Source: Pseudomonas sp. S35 (GTDB lineage: Bacteria > Pseudomonadota > Gammaproteobacteria > Pseudomonadales > Pseudomonadaceae). Taken from it: a DNA stretch of 64,000 bases. The stretch covers positions 6,034,001 through 6,098,000 of the forward strand of contig NZ_CP019431.1 in assembly GCF_009866765.1 (NCBI RefSeq), given 5' to 3'. Both the position numbers and the translations under genes were made by a program. Of this stretch, positions 53,353-61,349 are shown piece after piece; the first letter of the stretch is position 1, and each line of letters opens with the position of its first letter. Below the pieces are notes generated by a model. It did not search any database and was not told the origin of the DNA. It was given only the letters and a program-made list of their open reading frames with translations.

Positions 53353-54330
53353 TTATTCGCCCCAGACATCCTTGAGGACGTTGACCCAGTTCTCGCCCAT
53401 GATCTTGCGTACCACGCGCTCGCTGTGGCCGCGCTTGAGCAGGGTTTCGGTGAGGTTGGGGAACTCGCCCACAGTGCGGATGCCCAGCGGGTTGATGATC
53501 TTGCCGAAGCTGGTCAGGCGGCGAGCGTAGCCCTTGTCATGGGTCAGCATTTCGAAGAAATCCTGGCCATGACCCTGGGTGAAGTCGGTACCGATGCCGA
53601 TGGCGTCTTCGCCGACGATGTTCATGGTGTATTCGATGGCTTCGGCGTAGTCGTCGATGGTCGAATCGATACCCTTGGCCAGGAACGGCGCGAACATGGT
53701 CACGCCGACAAAACCGCCGTGGTCGGCAATAAACTTAAGCTCTTCATCGGACTTGTTGCGCGGGTGCTCTTTGAGGCCGGACGGCAGGCAGTGGGAGTAG
53801 CACACCGGCTTTTTCGATTCGAGGATGACTTCTTCGCTGGTTTTGGAACCGACGTGGGAGAGGTCGCACATGATGCCGACGCGGTTCATCTCACCGACGA
53901 TCTCGCGCCCGAAACCCGACAGGCCGCCGTCGCGCTCGTAGCAACCGGTGCCCACCAGGTTCTGGGTGTTGTAGCACATCTGCACCACACCGACGCCGAG
54001 CTGCTTGAAGATCTCGACGTAGCCGAGCTGGTCTTCAAACGCATGGGCGTTCTGGAAGCCGAAGATGATGCCGGTCTTGCCCAGTTCCTTGGCGCGACGG
54101 ATGTCGGCGGTGGTTTTCACCGGGATCACCAGGTCGCTGTTCTCGCGGATCAGGGTCTGGCTGGCAACGATGTTATTGATCGTGGCCTGGAAGCCTTCCC
54201 ACACCGACACGGTGCAGTTGGCGGCGGTGAGGCCACCTTTGCGCATGTCCTCGAACAGGTCGCGGTTCCACTTGGCAATAATCAGCCCGTCGATAACGAT
54301 GCTGTCGGCGTGCAATTCGGCTGGGCTCAT
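53353..54330 (-). CDS. membrane dipeptidase (renal dipeptidase) family protein
   Basis: 325 residues, a zinc amidohydrolase of peptidase family M19. The metal-site sequences VKTTADIRRAKELGKTGIIFGFQNA, MCDLSHVGSKTSEEVI, VCYSHCLPSGLKEHPRNKSDEEL and AIGIGTDFTQGHG are visible. ATG 54330 has GGGGACG upstream; the open frame extends further 5' but those codons have no family resemblance. It is the first gene of the run through DUF5943-dgcA-dgcB-etf. Its natural substrate in this pathway is unknown. Confidence 0.9.
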   Translation of the reverse strand: MSPAELHADSIVIDGLIIAKWNRDLFEDMRKGGLTAANCTVSVWEGFQATINNIVASQTLIRENSDLVIPVKTTADIRRAKELGKTGIIFGFQNAHAFEDQLGYVEIFKQLGVGVVQMCYNTQNLVGTGCYERDGGLSGFGREIVGEMNRVGIMCDLSHVGSKTSEEVILESKKPVCYSHCLPSGLKEHPRNKSDEELKFIADHGGFVGVTMFAPFLAKGIDSTIDDYAEAIEYTMNIVGEDAIGIGTDFTQGHGQDFFEMLTHDKGYARRLTSFGKIINPLGIRTVGEFPNLTETLLKRGHSERVVRKIMGENWVNVLKDVWGE

Positions 54331-54549
54331 CAGGCGTCCCCTTATTGGCGATTCATGCGCCGAATCGTCTGCCGGCGCTTTGGGGCCAGCATATGCCCAG
54401 GGGCAACCTGAGCCGGGTGCAAAAACGACAGGGGAATTGCCGAAAGCGTCAATCCGCGACAAAGGCCTACATGACAGCTCTGACTGGCAGCTGTTCTTTG
54501 TCTTACGCTTGAGCCAGAATTCGCGCATCACCTGATATGAGATGGCGCA

Positions 54550-54951
54550 ATGAAATCGATTTTCCTGGCTTTGGCACTCATCGCAACCGGCGTCCACGCG
54601 GCCGAAGACACCGACAGCACGCCGTGCGATGGCATCGAAAACGACAAGCAAACCCTGGAATGCGCCACCTACAACAAAACCACCGCCGAACAATTGTTGA
54701 AAGACAACTATCAGGGCCTGCTCGAACGCATGGGTTCTACCTACGGCAGCGACAAGACCAAACTGGCCGACATTACCGCTCGTCTGAAGGACGCCCAGCA
54801 GAAGTGGGAAAAACTGCGTGATGCCGATTGCGCCGTGGATACCTTCCCGGCGGTCACCGGCACCAAGGCGTACGCGATTGCGCAGAATGACTGCCTGGCG
54901 CGGATGAGTGATGAGCGGTCGGAATTTCTGGAGTCGATTGGCCAGGAATAA
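54550..54951 (+). CDS. LprI-like (DUF1311) secreted protein
   Basis: 133 residues. Signal peptide 1-18 (SIFLALALIATGVHA). The PF07007 pattern with four Cys residues is present: TPCDGIEND, LECATYNKTTAEQLLKDNYQGLLE, DADCAVDTFP, AQNDCLARMSDERSEFLE. Members include lysozyme inhibitors, but most are uncharacterised. It is monocistronic or paired with the DUF3010 gene 41 bases downstream. Confidence 0.88.
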   Translation: MKSIFLALALIATGVHAAEDTDSTPCDGIENDKQTLECATYNKTTAEQLLKDNYQGLLERMGSTYGSDKTKLADITARLKDAQQKWEKLRDADCAVDTFPAVTGTKAYAIAQNDCLARMSDERSEFLESIGQE

Positions 54952-54992
54952 GCGACAATCCCCGCCACGTTTACTCTGAACCAAGGCCTTTC

Positions 54993-55409
54993 ATGACTAT
55001 TTGCGGCATCGAAATCAAAGGCAGCGAAGCCATCATCGCCATCGCCGCCCTGGATAACCAGGCGCTGAACCATGTCGCCCTGGCCACCAAGAAAATCGCC
55101 CTGGACGACGACGATGAAGCGGCCAACGTCAAAGCCTTTGCTGCGCAGGTGAAGGCGTTTGTACAGGCCAACGCCATCACCCGCATCGCGATCAAGAAGC
55201 GCAGCAAGAAAGGCGAATTCGCCGGCGGCCCGACGACGTTCAAGATTGAAGGGGTGCTTCAATTACTGGAGGGGGTTGAAGTGACGCTGCTGTCGCCGCA
55301 GACCATCAATGCGCAAAACAAGAAGCACAGCTTTGATCTGCCGGCGACACTGAACAAGTATCAGCATGAGGCCTTCAAGACCGCGTGCTCCGCCCTGCTG
55401 AAGAAATAA
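54993..55409 (+). CDS. DUF3010 family protein
   Basis: 138 residues, no signal or membrane segment. The DUF3010 pattern is present: CGIEIKGSEAIIAIAALDN, AITRIAIKKRSKKGEFAGGPTTFKIEG, TLLSPQTINAQNKKHSFDLPATLNKYQ. The alternating strands resemble RNase H-fold/RuvX-like proteins (Asp/Glu-containing GIEIKG opening), but the function is undetermined. Confidence 0.88.
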   Translation: MTICGIEIKGSEAIIAIAALDNQALNHVALATKKIALDDDDEAANVKAFAAQVKAFVQANAITRIAIKKRSKKGEFAGGPTTFKIEGVLQLLEGVEVTLLSPQTINAQNKKHSFDLPATLNKYQHEAFKTACSALLKK

Positions 55410-55427
55410 CACACACCGAAAATCTAC

Positions 55428-55516
55428 TGTGGGAGGGGGCTTGCCCCCGATGACGGACTGTCAGTTGATACAGCTTTGGCTGACACACCGCTATCGAGGG
55501 CAAACCCCCTCCCACA
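55428..55516. repeat. REPIN, GTGGGAGGGGGC family, slightly degenerate
   Basis: TGTGGGAGGGGGCTTGCCCC ... GAGGGCAAACCCCCTCCCACA. The right arm carries two substitutions. It lies between convergent DUF3010 and AAA genes. Confidence 0.85.
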
Positions 55517-55533
55517 TTGGATGTGTGTTGCTT

Positions 55534-56712
55534 TTAGTGGGGTGTATGGCGCCTGTGCAGCAGCCAGTCGCCGAACGTTTTGTCCTCCAGGGCATAACCG
55601 CCCCGGCTCGACTTCCATACCAACTCCTTGTCGCGCATGGCATCGATACAGGCCTGAATGGTCTGGGTGCCCGGCACCACGTCGCTGCCCATGTCCTCCA
55701 GCGCCTTGCTGACCGCCGTCAGGGTGCTGTCGGTGAACGGGGCGAAGGGTTCGTTGTGTTGCGAACGCTCTACCATCACCGCCAGCACCGCACGCTGCGG
55801 GATTGTCAGGGCGTTCCAGGCGCTTTCGAACTCGGTCCAAACACCCGCGCGCAGCAGTTCGGCGCGGCTGTGCAGCAGTTGGCCCAGGTTGCTCGCCTCG
55901 CCTAGCTCCAGGGCGACTTCACCGATGATCGTGCGCAACATCTCGGGACGCCGGCCCACCAGCTCAAAAGCTTCATCAATATCGGCCGCGTTGAATTGGT
56001 TGGTCTTGGCCAGGTGCGCGTTGAGGTGCACGGTGTAGGCCTGGGTGAATTCTTTGCCGAGCAACGGAAACGGCGTGATGCTGGAGCCGAAAAACGGTTG
56101 GCTTTTGCCCAGCACCAAATGGGCCAGCTTGTCGCGATTGGAGCCGGTGAACACCAGATGCAACCCGCTGCCGTCTTCGTCACGACCTTGGTTGAGTTGG
56201 TCCCGGGCCGCTTTGAGCGCGAACATGGCGTTGATGCCCGAATCGCTGGTCAAGGCGTGCTGCGCTTCATCAATCACCAATACGACGGGTTTTTCCGCAG
56301 CGCTGTGAAGCAATTCCAGCGCTTGGGTCAACGTGGCGCCGACAGGCAATTGCGGCTTGCTGAAATCCCAGGACAACGTCCGCAGAAAGCTGAGCTTCTC
56401 GATGCCAATATTCTTGGCCAGTTTGCGAATGCCCTTTTCATAGGGAACCAGCGCGGCCGCTATGGCGCTGGCGATCAACTCGGCGGGATCCTTTTCCTTG
56501 TCGGCCCACAGATCCACGTACACGGCCAGCCAACTGCGCAACTGACACTCCGGGATGAGGTCTTCGCGCAAAAACGTACTTTTACCGGTACGGCGCGGCG
56601 CGGCGAGAAACAGGCCGGAGGTGAAATCCTGAATACCGGCCCCCACAAGACCATCGGCAATGCTGCGCGCCAGGGCGGGGCGGCGGAACACGAAGCCGCT
56701 GTGCTTGGACAT
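55534..56712 (-). CDS. AAA ATPase of the STAND/ORC-like ATP-binding type
   Basis: 392 residues. Walker A is APRRTGKST (38-46) and Walker B VVLVIDEAQ (143-151), followed by a sensor-like FTGSNRDKLAHLV and a helical lid. The C-terminal 110 residues look like a winged helix (TIPQRAVLAVMVERSQ, TIQACIDAMRDKELVWKSSRGGYALED). This architecture is shared by chromosomal ATPases of unknown role and by toxin/defence regulators. The gene has neighbourhood-like base composition, unlike the AT-rich island beside it. Its promoter region is full of palindromes, suggesting control by a DNA-binding protein, perhaps itself. Confidence 0.75.
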   Translation of the reverse strand: MSKHSGFVFRRPALARSIADGLVGAGIQDFTSGLFLAAPRRTGKSTFLREDLIPECQLRSWLAVYVDLWADKEKDPAELIASAIAAALVPYEKGIRKLAKNIGIEKLSFLRTLSWDFSKPQLPVGATLTQALELLHSAAEKPVVLVIDEAQHALTSDSGINAMFALKAARDQLNQGRDEDGSGLHLVFTGSNRDKLAHLVLGKSQPFFGSSITPFPLLGKEFTQAYTVHLNAHLAKTNQFNAADIDEAFELVGRRPEMLRTIIGEVALELGEASNLGQLLHSRAELLRAGVWTEFESAWNALTIPQRAVLAVMVERSQHNEPFAPFTDSTLTAVSKALEDMGSDVVPGTQTIQACIDAMRDKELVWKSSRGGYALEDKTFGDWLLHRRHTPH

Positions 56713-56717
56713 GGTTT

Positions 56718-56772
56718 TATACTCAATTATGGAAAGGACTATAAATTATAGTCTTGAGTATAATTGAGTATA
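56718..56772. promoter_or_regulatory. nested palindromes upstream of the AAA gene
   Basis: A 17-base perfect palindrome GACTATAAATTATAGTC (56737-56753) lies between TATACTCAATTAT (56718-56730) and its exact complement ATAATTGAGTATA (56760-56772). A further TTGAGTATA (56754-56762) makes a tandem repeat. The first copy lies within 10 bases of the ATG, so binding would block transcription or translation. Confidence 0.75.
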
Positions 56773-56780
56773 ATTGCCCG

Positions 56781-56900
56781 TCAAACCACCTCCCGTCGCC
56801 GATCCTCCCTTGGGCACTTCGCAAACCTTGCCCGATAACTGCGGGTGAAATACGACGGCGACTCAAACCCACACGCAATGCTGACCTCCAGCAAGCTCAT
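56781..56900 (-). pseudogene. 3'-terminal remnant of an AraC-family regulator
   Basis: About 39 codons, reading MSLLEVSIACGFESPSYF then TRSYRARFAKCPREDRRREVV and a stop. This is the last helix-turn-helix of a CdhR-type AraC protein. Across 106 bases it matches the intact gene at 60191-61156 with 8 mismatches. The downstream codons and stop differ (RREVV versus RQLESQPTLQAI). Its upstream coding part is absent: the AT-rich island begins there. Confidence 0.88.
56795..56900. repeat. left direct repeat of the AT-rich island
   Basis: 106 bases, same orientation as 60226-60331, about 92% identical by eye. The two copies bracket the island and are 3431 bases apart. Confidence 0.88.
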
Positions 56901-57415
56901 ATGGCGGTTAAACAACGTTGAAATTTCCCAAACGTGAAACCAATCGATTTTCGAAACCCACTACATGACCAAATGGCAACACTTTAGAGCACCTCTATTG
57001 CCCACTGCTCCTCGACTCATACAAATTGATACTGGCAAAATGCTTTTAGTCGGATTAATCTCAGAAATTCAGCGAAAATATCTACGCGTAGCTAGATTTT
57101 TAACTGTATATGCATACAGCACCCCAAAAGTAACAGATATCGAAAATTTAAATTAACGCCCGCAAACTAAACATATACTAGCAATGGAATGCTTAAATTA
57201 TGCGTAACGCGAAAACTAATAGTCACCAAACCTGGGACCAGAACACCAAAGTCCACACCCTTTTTAAAAACCACTCTAACCTCGCTCAAAATATAGTACT
57301 CAAACCCTTAAAACCTCTAACTCACGAGCCAACCGATTTACTTGGCAATTGCGGCCGAAAATCTAAAATCACCACACTCAAATAAAAATCCGAAACTTAA
57401 AACAGAGTGATTTCA
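56901..57415. other. AT-rich noncoding leader of the island
   Basis: The base composition changes sharply after 56900. Only short open frames (for example 57200-57385) occur, and none has a ribosome-binding site or protein-like composition. Nothing else is recognised. Confidence 0.6.
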
Positions 57416-60148
57416 ATGAGCAAGACAGAAAAAACTATTTGGATTGACGGAATTCAGTTAAAACAAATCAACGGTGAAACCTACATTCCAACTGTAATAA
57501 CCTATCAAAACGACGATATTGCGCACATCGGAACGGCAGCAGAGGAATATGAAAAAGTAGGCAATGTTGCCAATAGAAATTTTAAAGTAGATCTGGGCGA
57601 CATTGTTGCTGGTTCTGCATCTCCAGATCGAAAAAAATTCCCAACAAATACAGATACTGAAAAAAGTGCATTTGAGCTGACTAAAACTTTTTTTGACAAC
57701 GTCCTTCTTCACACTAAAGCAACTTTATCCAAAGATGGAAACCATCGAATAAATGCAAAAATAATAGTTGCAGAGCCGTTATCTTTTCAAATCGAAACAC
57801 CCGGAAAAAACTGGATAAAAAACTATAGAGATAATATAAAAAGAATACTTCACAATTTTGACTCCATAGATTTTTTGCCGGAACCTTTTGCTGTTTATCA
57901 ATATTATCGATATGGCCTTCGTACACCTCAACTGTCAGATAACATAAAACACATAGCGCTAATTATAGACTTCGGCGGCGGAACATTTGACGCTTGCATC
58001 ATAGAGTCCACGAATAACGGCGACATTAGCCAAAGCGGAAAACATGCTAAACCCCTTGCAGCTGCATCTATCCCGATTGGCGGGTTTTACATAAATACGA
58101 TCCTTGCAGAGTATTTAATAAAGCGCGACTTCGAAGATCCTGCAACGAAAAGCAAAATTGGACAACACATTACTACCGCTCAGAGATATCGGAAAGGTGA
58201 ACTGAAATTTGATCAACTGAACGAGGAAAAAAGAGCATTCATAAAAAATATTGAAAAAATAGAAAAAGAAATTGAAGCCACGAAAATAAAGATCACAAAC
58301 CAGATAACTAACTGGTCAATTGAAAATAATATATGTTATGAAAAATCGTCAATTAAGCTACCAAAAAATCCTTTTTCTATTGATACCTCTTGGTATGAAT
58401 CAGAACTAATTGGACACCAATTTAAAACTGTATTTGAGCGCGAAGTTTGGGATAAACAGCTGAAAAAAACCATATCACAAGTTATCTCCCGAGGGAGAGA
58501 AGCACTGCGTGGTCGCCCGATTACGTCGACCCTCATTTCAGGAGGATCATCGAACATCAGAATATTAGAGAAACTTCTCGAAAGAGACTTCTCAGAAGAG
58601 CTCGGGCATGCGAAGCCACTCCCTCTTAGTTCTTCTTTCCAAGAGGTCGTGGCAAAAGGGCTAGCCATCGAATGCGCACGCCGCTACTTCGATCATGACA
58701 GCGAATTTATTTCGGTAACTTACAACCCAATCAAGCTGATACTTAACCCCGATGAGAAAGGACTGGAAAGCAAACGCTTTACATCCATCCAAGACAAAAT
58801 TGACATGACAAATACCAAAGAAGGGGATCTTATCCCCTCGGCTCAATCTTTGAAAAACTTCATTGATGAACCCCTGTCATGGAAAGTAAAGTTATCATCT
58901 CCGCCAAAAAGAATTTTGGAATACTATTTTTTAAGGCCTCAGGATCACTCAAGCGAAATATCAATCGAAGAAAGATATAATATAGAAAGTAGTAAAATCC
59001 ATACACGCGGTGAAACTTTTTTTGAAAGCAAAACCAAGATTGAACTGACTATCAAAGACGATGGCACTACAACCCCTAGATTTATTTATTCTTCTGGAAA
59101 CCCAGACAAACAAATACCAGAAACTTCATTTGAAGGTAAACCATTTGTTATTGATATGACCTCAGACTCATCAAACACGCAAAAAAATCAGTTTTTCATT
59201 GGTTTCGACTTTGGGACAAGTAACTCCTCTATTTGCGAATTGACAGATCAAAATATAATAACCATAACCAGAAGATCAAATGATGCTAGCTGGTCAGATC
59301 TTAGAAAAATACTACCGCACCTTCCCTACCCGATTGCAATCCCTTTGCGAAAATATCTACAAGTAAATCATGAAAAAAATGCAACTGACTTAGCTCGCGA
59401 CGCATTTGAGGCAGCTCTGAGCTTCGCAGCATACACTGCGGCATCAGAAGCAAAAGCACATGGTTTATTAGGAAAAGCGTTCAATGCATTTGCTCATCGC
59501 TCAATGGGACCATTAAAAGCACTTTTAGAACATAGTTTAAATAACTTAAAAACAAAAAACCATTTCTCAAGAGAATACGAAAAGCTATTCAATGAACTTA
59601 AACCAGAATTCGAACTAGCAATTAGTCAATTCACCGACCACAAACACGCGAAACTTGAGAGCGGAAAGGTTGAATCGCATCGACACCTCACGCTAATCAT
59701 GAACATCTGTAACCTTGCGCTACAAGACAGAATGTTTGGCTTCTTTGAAAGAATTTCCGCATCAGGGCTAAGAAGAAACCAATTTTCAGGGCTATTCAGA
59801 TCAGCTATAGATAACCAACCGTTCGTTGACACACTGATGTATAACGGGACGATTCCATTTAGTCAAAGCGAATGTCACATATATGATCTAGAGACGGGAG
59901 ACTGCCTTAATCTTTCACCACTTATAGTTTTTAGCGAGCGCATTGATACTACACACCAGTATCAATGCAACATTTTCGACAAACAAGAAGATTTAAACTT
60001 TCTATTTAAACCAGTTGATACCGAAAATGTATTTGACTCAGAGCTTATATGCGCAGGCTTAAATGAGCAAATTAATGAGGAGTTGTATGCCATATCAAAT
60101 ATCAATGAAAATATAGTTAATATAAAACTAACTAACATTCCTGATTAA
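57416..60148 (+). CDS. Hsp70/actin-like ATPase with circularly permuted motif order
   Basis: 910 residues from ATG 57416 (AGAG 8 bases upstream; an in-frame stop at 57398 rules out a longer N-terminus). Hsp70-type motifs are a FLPEPFAVYQYY connect-1-like segment (153-164), phosphate-2 IIDFGGGTFDACII (183-196) and adenosine TLISGGSSNIRILEKLL (372-388). The phosphate-1 loop, which should be at the extreme N-terminus, instead appears at 593-609 as FFIGFDFGTSNSSICEL. The N-terminus (YIPTVITYQNDDIAHIGTAAEEY) corresponds to what follows phosphate-1 in DnaK. The last 300 residues are mostly helical and end with a small domain (HIYDLETGDCLNLSPLIVF). No signal peptide is visible. Codon use is strongly AT-biased, unlike the genome, so it was acquired recently. 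Function is unknown; phage-defence or chaperone-like roles are guesses. Confidence 0.8.
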   Translation: MSKTEKTIWIDGIQLKQINGETYIPTVITYQNDDIAHIGTAAEEYEKVGNVANRNFKVDLGDIVAGSASPDRKKFPTNTDTEKSAFELTKTFFDNVLLHTKATLSKDGNHRINAKIIVAEPLSFQIETPGKNWIKNYRDNIKRILHNFDSIDFLPEPFAVYQYYRYGLRTPQLSDNIKHIALIIDFGGGTFDACIIESTNNGDISQSGKHAKPLAAASIPIGGFYINTILAEYLIKRDFEDPATKSKIGQHITTAQRYRKGELKFDQLNEEKRAFIKNIEKIEKEIEATKIKITNQITNWSIENNICYEKSSIKLPKNPFSIDTSWYESELIGHQFKTVFEREVWDKQLKKTISQVISRGREALRGRPITSTLISGGSSNIRILEKLLERDFSEELGHAKPLPLSSSFQEVVAKGLAIECARRYFDHDSEFISVTYNPIKLILNPDEKGLESKRFTSIQDKIDMTNTKEGDLIPSAQSLKNFIDEPLSWKVKLSSPPKRILEYYFLRPQDHSSEISIEERYNIESSKIHTRGETFFESKTKIELTIKDDGTTTPRFIYSSGNPDKQIPETSFEGKPFVIDMTSDSSNTQKNQFFIGFDFGTSNSSICELTDQNIITITRRSNDASWSDLRKILPHLPYPIAIPLRKYLQVNHEKNATDLARDAFEAALSFAAYTAASEAKAHGLLGKAFNAFAHRSMGPLKALLEHSLNNLKTKNHFSREYEKLFNELKPEFELAISQFTDHKHAKLESGKVESHRHLTLIMNICNLALQDRMFGFFERISASGLRRNQFSGLFRSAIDNQPFVDTLMYNGTIPFSQSECHIYDLETGDCLNLSPLIVFSERIDTTHQYQCNIFDKQEDLNFLFKPVDTENVFDSELICAGLNEQINEELYAISNINENIVNIKLTNIPD

Positions 60149-60157
60149 ACATTTCGG

Positions 60158-60192
60158 CGGGTGTGCGTTGAAAACTCGGACACCCGTTTTTT
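60158..60192 (+). terminator. terminator of the permuted ATPase gene
   Basis: CGGGTGT ... ACACCCG with a 15-base loop followed by TTTTTT. The T-run touches the stop codon of the converging AraC gene. Confidence 0.85.
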
Positions 60193-61156
60193 AAATAGCT
60201 TGTAATGTCGGTTGGCTTTCAAGCTGTCGCCGATCCTCCCGTGGGCACTTGCCAAACCTCGCCCGATAACTCCGGGTGAAATACGACGGCGACTCAAACC
60301 CACACGCAATGCTCACCTCCAGCACACTCATGTCGCTCTGGCGCAGCAGTTGCCGGGCTTTTTCCAGGCGCAGGCCGAGGTAGAAGTTGCTCGGTGTGTC
60401 GTTGAGGTGCAGACGGAACAGCCGCTCCAACTGGCGTCGGGTGACTTTGATCGCATCGGCCAGGGCCAAGGTGCTCAAGGGCGGTTCGGTGTGCTGCTCC
60501 ATCTCGCCGATCACCTGCACCAATTTCTTGTTGCTGATGCCGTAGCGCGTGGCGATCTGCATGCGCTGGTGGTCTTTGCGCGGGCGGATGCGGCCCAGCA
60601 CGAATTGTTCGGAGACCTGGATCGCCAGCTCCGGGCCGTGGGCCTGGGCGATCAGGTCGAGCATCAGGTCGATGGACGCGGTGCCGCCGGCGCAGGTGAT
60701 GCGGCGGCGGTCGATCTCGAACAGTTCCTGGGTCACGGTCAGGTGAGGATAGGACTCCTTGAAGGCGTCGATGGCTTCCCAGTGCAGCGTCAGGCGATGG
60801 CCGTCAAGCAGGCCCGCTTCGGCGAGCACGAAAGCGCCGGTGTCGATGGCGCCGAGGGTCACGCCGTCATGGTCGAGGCGCCGCAGCCAGTGCTCCAGGG
60901 CCGGGCTGGCGAACTGCAGCGGCTCAAAGCCGGCCACCACCAGCAAGGTCGCGCCTTTTTTCAGCGGTTCCAGGGCGGCGTCGACATTGACCGACATACC
61001 ATTGCTCGCCAACACCGCGCCGCCATCGGCACTCAGCACATGCCAGCGGTACAGCTCGCCACGAAAGCGGTTGGCCACGCGCAGCGGTTCCAGCGCGCAG
61101 ATAAAGCCAATGGCCGAAAACCCCGGCATCAGCAAAAAGTAGAAATCCTGGGACAT
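60191..61156 (-). CDS. cdhR: AraC/GlxA-type transcriptional regulator of carnitine catabolism
   Basis: 321 residues. An N-terminal DJ-1/PfpI-like sensing domain (FYFLLMPGFSAIGFICALEPLRVAN, TLGAIDTGAFVLAEAGLLDGHR) precedes two C-terminal helix-turn-helices (LADAIKVTRRQLERLFRLHL, DMSVLEVSIACGFESPSYFTR). It is divergent from caiX and lies beside the cdhC-cdhA operon, the position of CdhR in P. aeruginosa, where it activates these genes with carnitine. GbdR is a close relative and cannot be fully excluded. ATG 61156 gives the family-typical start. The 3' 106 bases are duplicated at 56795-56900, and its final 12 residues differ from that copy. Confidence 0.88.
   Translation of the reverse strand: MSQDFYFLLMPGFSAIGFICALEPLRVANRFRGELYRWHVLSADGGAVLASNGMSVNVDAALEPLKKGATLLVVAGFEPLQFASPALEHWLRRLDHDGVTLGAIDTGAFVLAEAGLLDGHRLTLHWEAIDAFKESYPHLTVTQELFEIDRRRITCAGGTASIDLMLDLIAQAHGPELAIQVSEQFVLGRIRPRKDHQRMQIATRYGISNKKLVQVIGEMEQHTEPPLSTLALADAIKVTRRQLERLFRLHLNDTPSNFYLGLRLEKARQLLRQSDMSVLEVSIACGFESPSYFTRSYRARFGKCPREDRRQLESQPTLQAI
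60226..60331. repeat. right direct repeat of the AT-rich island (3' end of cdhR)
   Basis: Matches 56795-56900 in the same orientation with 8 differences in 106 bases. It lies within the last codons of the intact regulator gene. Confidence 0.88.
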
Positions 61157-61349
61157 GGTGGCGCTCTCGTCGCACGGGCAGCGTGGCACTGTGATACTCC
61201 CGTTCAGGGGCGGATTCAAGGGGGCAGGTCGCTGCAGTGCAAGAGGTGGTCGCCGCCGTGCGTTTTGCCGGCCCCAGGCTTGCGTAACGTGGCTGCACGG
61301 CGCACAAAGACGCCGGACCCCACAATCACGACCTGCCGAGGGATCCACC

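Noticed and set aside
56965..57385. Two short open frames (63 and 61 codons) at the start of the AT-rich island
   Set aside because: No ribosome-binding site, no plausible domain, and stop codons are rare by chance in only some frames; I could not support either as a gene.
60191..61156. Calling the regulator GbdR
   Set aside because: The two AraC paralogues are close, but divergence from caiX and adjacency to cdhC/cdhA fit CdhR better.
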